From: Symsagittifera roscoffensis
Taxonomy: Eukaryota; Xenacoelomorpha; Acoela; Convolutidae
DNA: 64,000 bases
Assembly (NCBI RefSeq): GCF_963678635.1
Contig: NC_087062.1
Span: 28,606,833-28,670,832, forward strand
Reading direction: 5' to 3'
The notes beneath the pieces are model-generated. The model had not been told where the DNA came from, did not search any database, and saw only the letters and a list, made by a program, of their open reading frames with translations. Both the position numbers and the translations under genes were made by a program. Positions within the stretch are counted from its first letter, which is position 1; each line of letters opens with the position of its first letter. Of the stretch, positions 63,798-64,000 are shown in pieces.

Positions 63798-64000
63798 GTG
63801 ACGTGCGAGAGGGTGTTAGGCCAAAGACTAAGTTGTATGTAATATGTGATATGTGTGTTATATTATGTTACGTAATGTTATGTGTTAGATTATTAAGATC
63901 ATGGGTAAGTAGGGGTTAGTGACCATGAACAACTGGATGACGATCTTAGGAATAGATCCAAAATTTGGACTGTCCAATCTTAGGTCGAATTCCAAAATTT
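63798..64000 (+). other. Spacer after the macro gene; window ends inside the element
   Basis: A TGT(T/A)AT-rich stretch (63835-63890), then ATCTTAGG...CCAAAATTT at 63943 and again at 63977 (34-bp step), perhaps the start of a minisatellite in the same place as the 20-bp one of the minus element. Any SGNH genes and the 3' LTR lie beyond the window. Confidence 0.5.

Overview
The window is from a eukaryote, most likely an invertebrate animal. Non-coding DNA is AT-rich, long satellites are present, and almost everything recognisable is a transposable element: non-LTR retrotransposons, tRNA-derived SINE-like units, a hAT-like MITE and very large Ty3/gypsy-type LTR retrotransposons. There is no bacterial-style operon, rRNA gene or CRISPR array. 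I cannot name the species. The only candidate host gene is one unassigned 342-codon frame at 6368-7396.

Positions 1-16.8 kb are repeat-rich intergenic DNA. In order they hold a GGTACC satellite (about 140-bp monomers in 622-bp higher-order units, 1.08-3.86 kb), a second satellite of about 168 bp (4.56-6.01 kb), the 342-codon frame, a 229-bp MITE, a decayed CR1/Jockey-type LINE (9.0-10.5 kb), dispersed TATA-bearing repeats, a SINE, and a hairpin family whose stem pairs co-vary between copies.

From 16.87 kb to the right edge the window is a three-level nest. (1) A plus-strand giant Ty3/gypsy element starts at 16870; its 5' LTR is 16870-17213 plus 45048-46165 and has 14-bp perfect inverted termini. 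Its interior runs from 46166 past the end of the window: leader, gag, protease, RT, RNase H, integrase, macro domain. (2) A related minus-strand element sits inside that LTR (17214-45043) with an ATGA target duplication. It has the same gag-pol-macro order (about 41.8 to 31.8 kb) and then about 9 kb of extra same-strand coding sequence (31.3 to 22.4 kb), which includes two SGNH-hydrolase-like domains and several frames I cannot assign. (3) A restriction-like-endonuclease non-LTR element (17324-21198) sits inside the 3' LTR of the minus element, with a 10-bp target duplication.

Both large elements are damaged by frameshifts, in-frame stops and large tandem duplications, so these copies are probably inactive. 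The two copies can still be compared, and this shows features I do not know from described Ty3/gypsy elements: a macro domain continuing the Pol reading frame, a 60-nt block with 58 of 60 bases identical next to unalignable sequence, a 12-nt motif reused in different reading frames, and a post-pol region of about 3,000 codons with tandem SGNH domains. This giant retrotransposon lineage is the best candidate in the window for an undescribed system.
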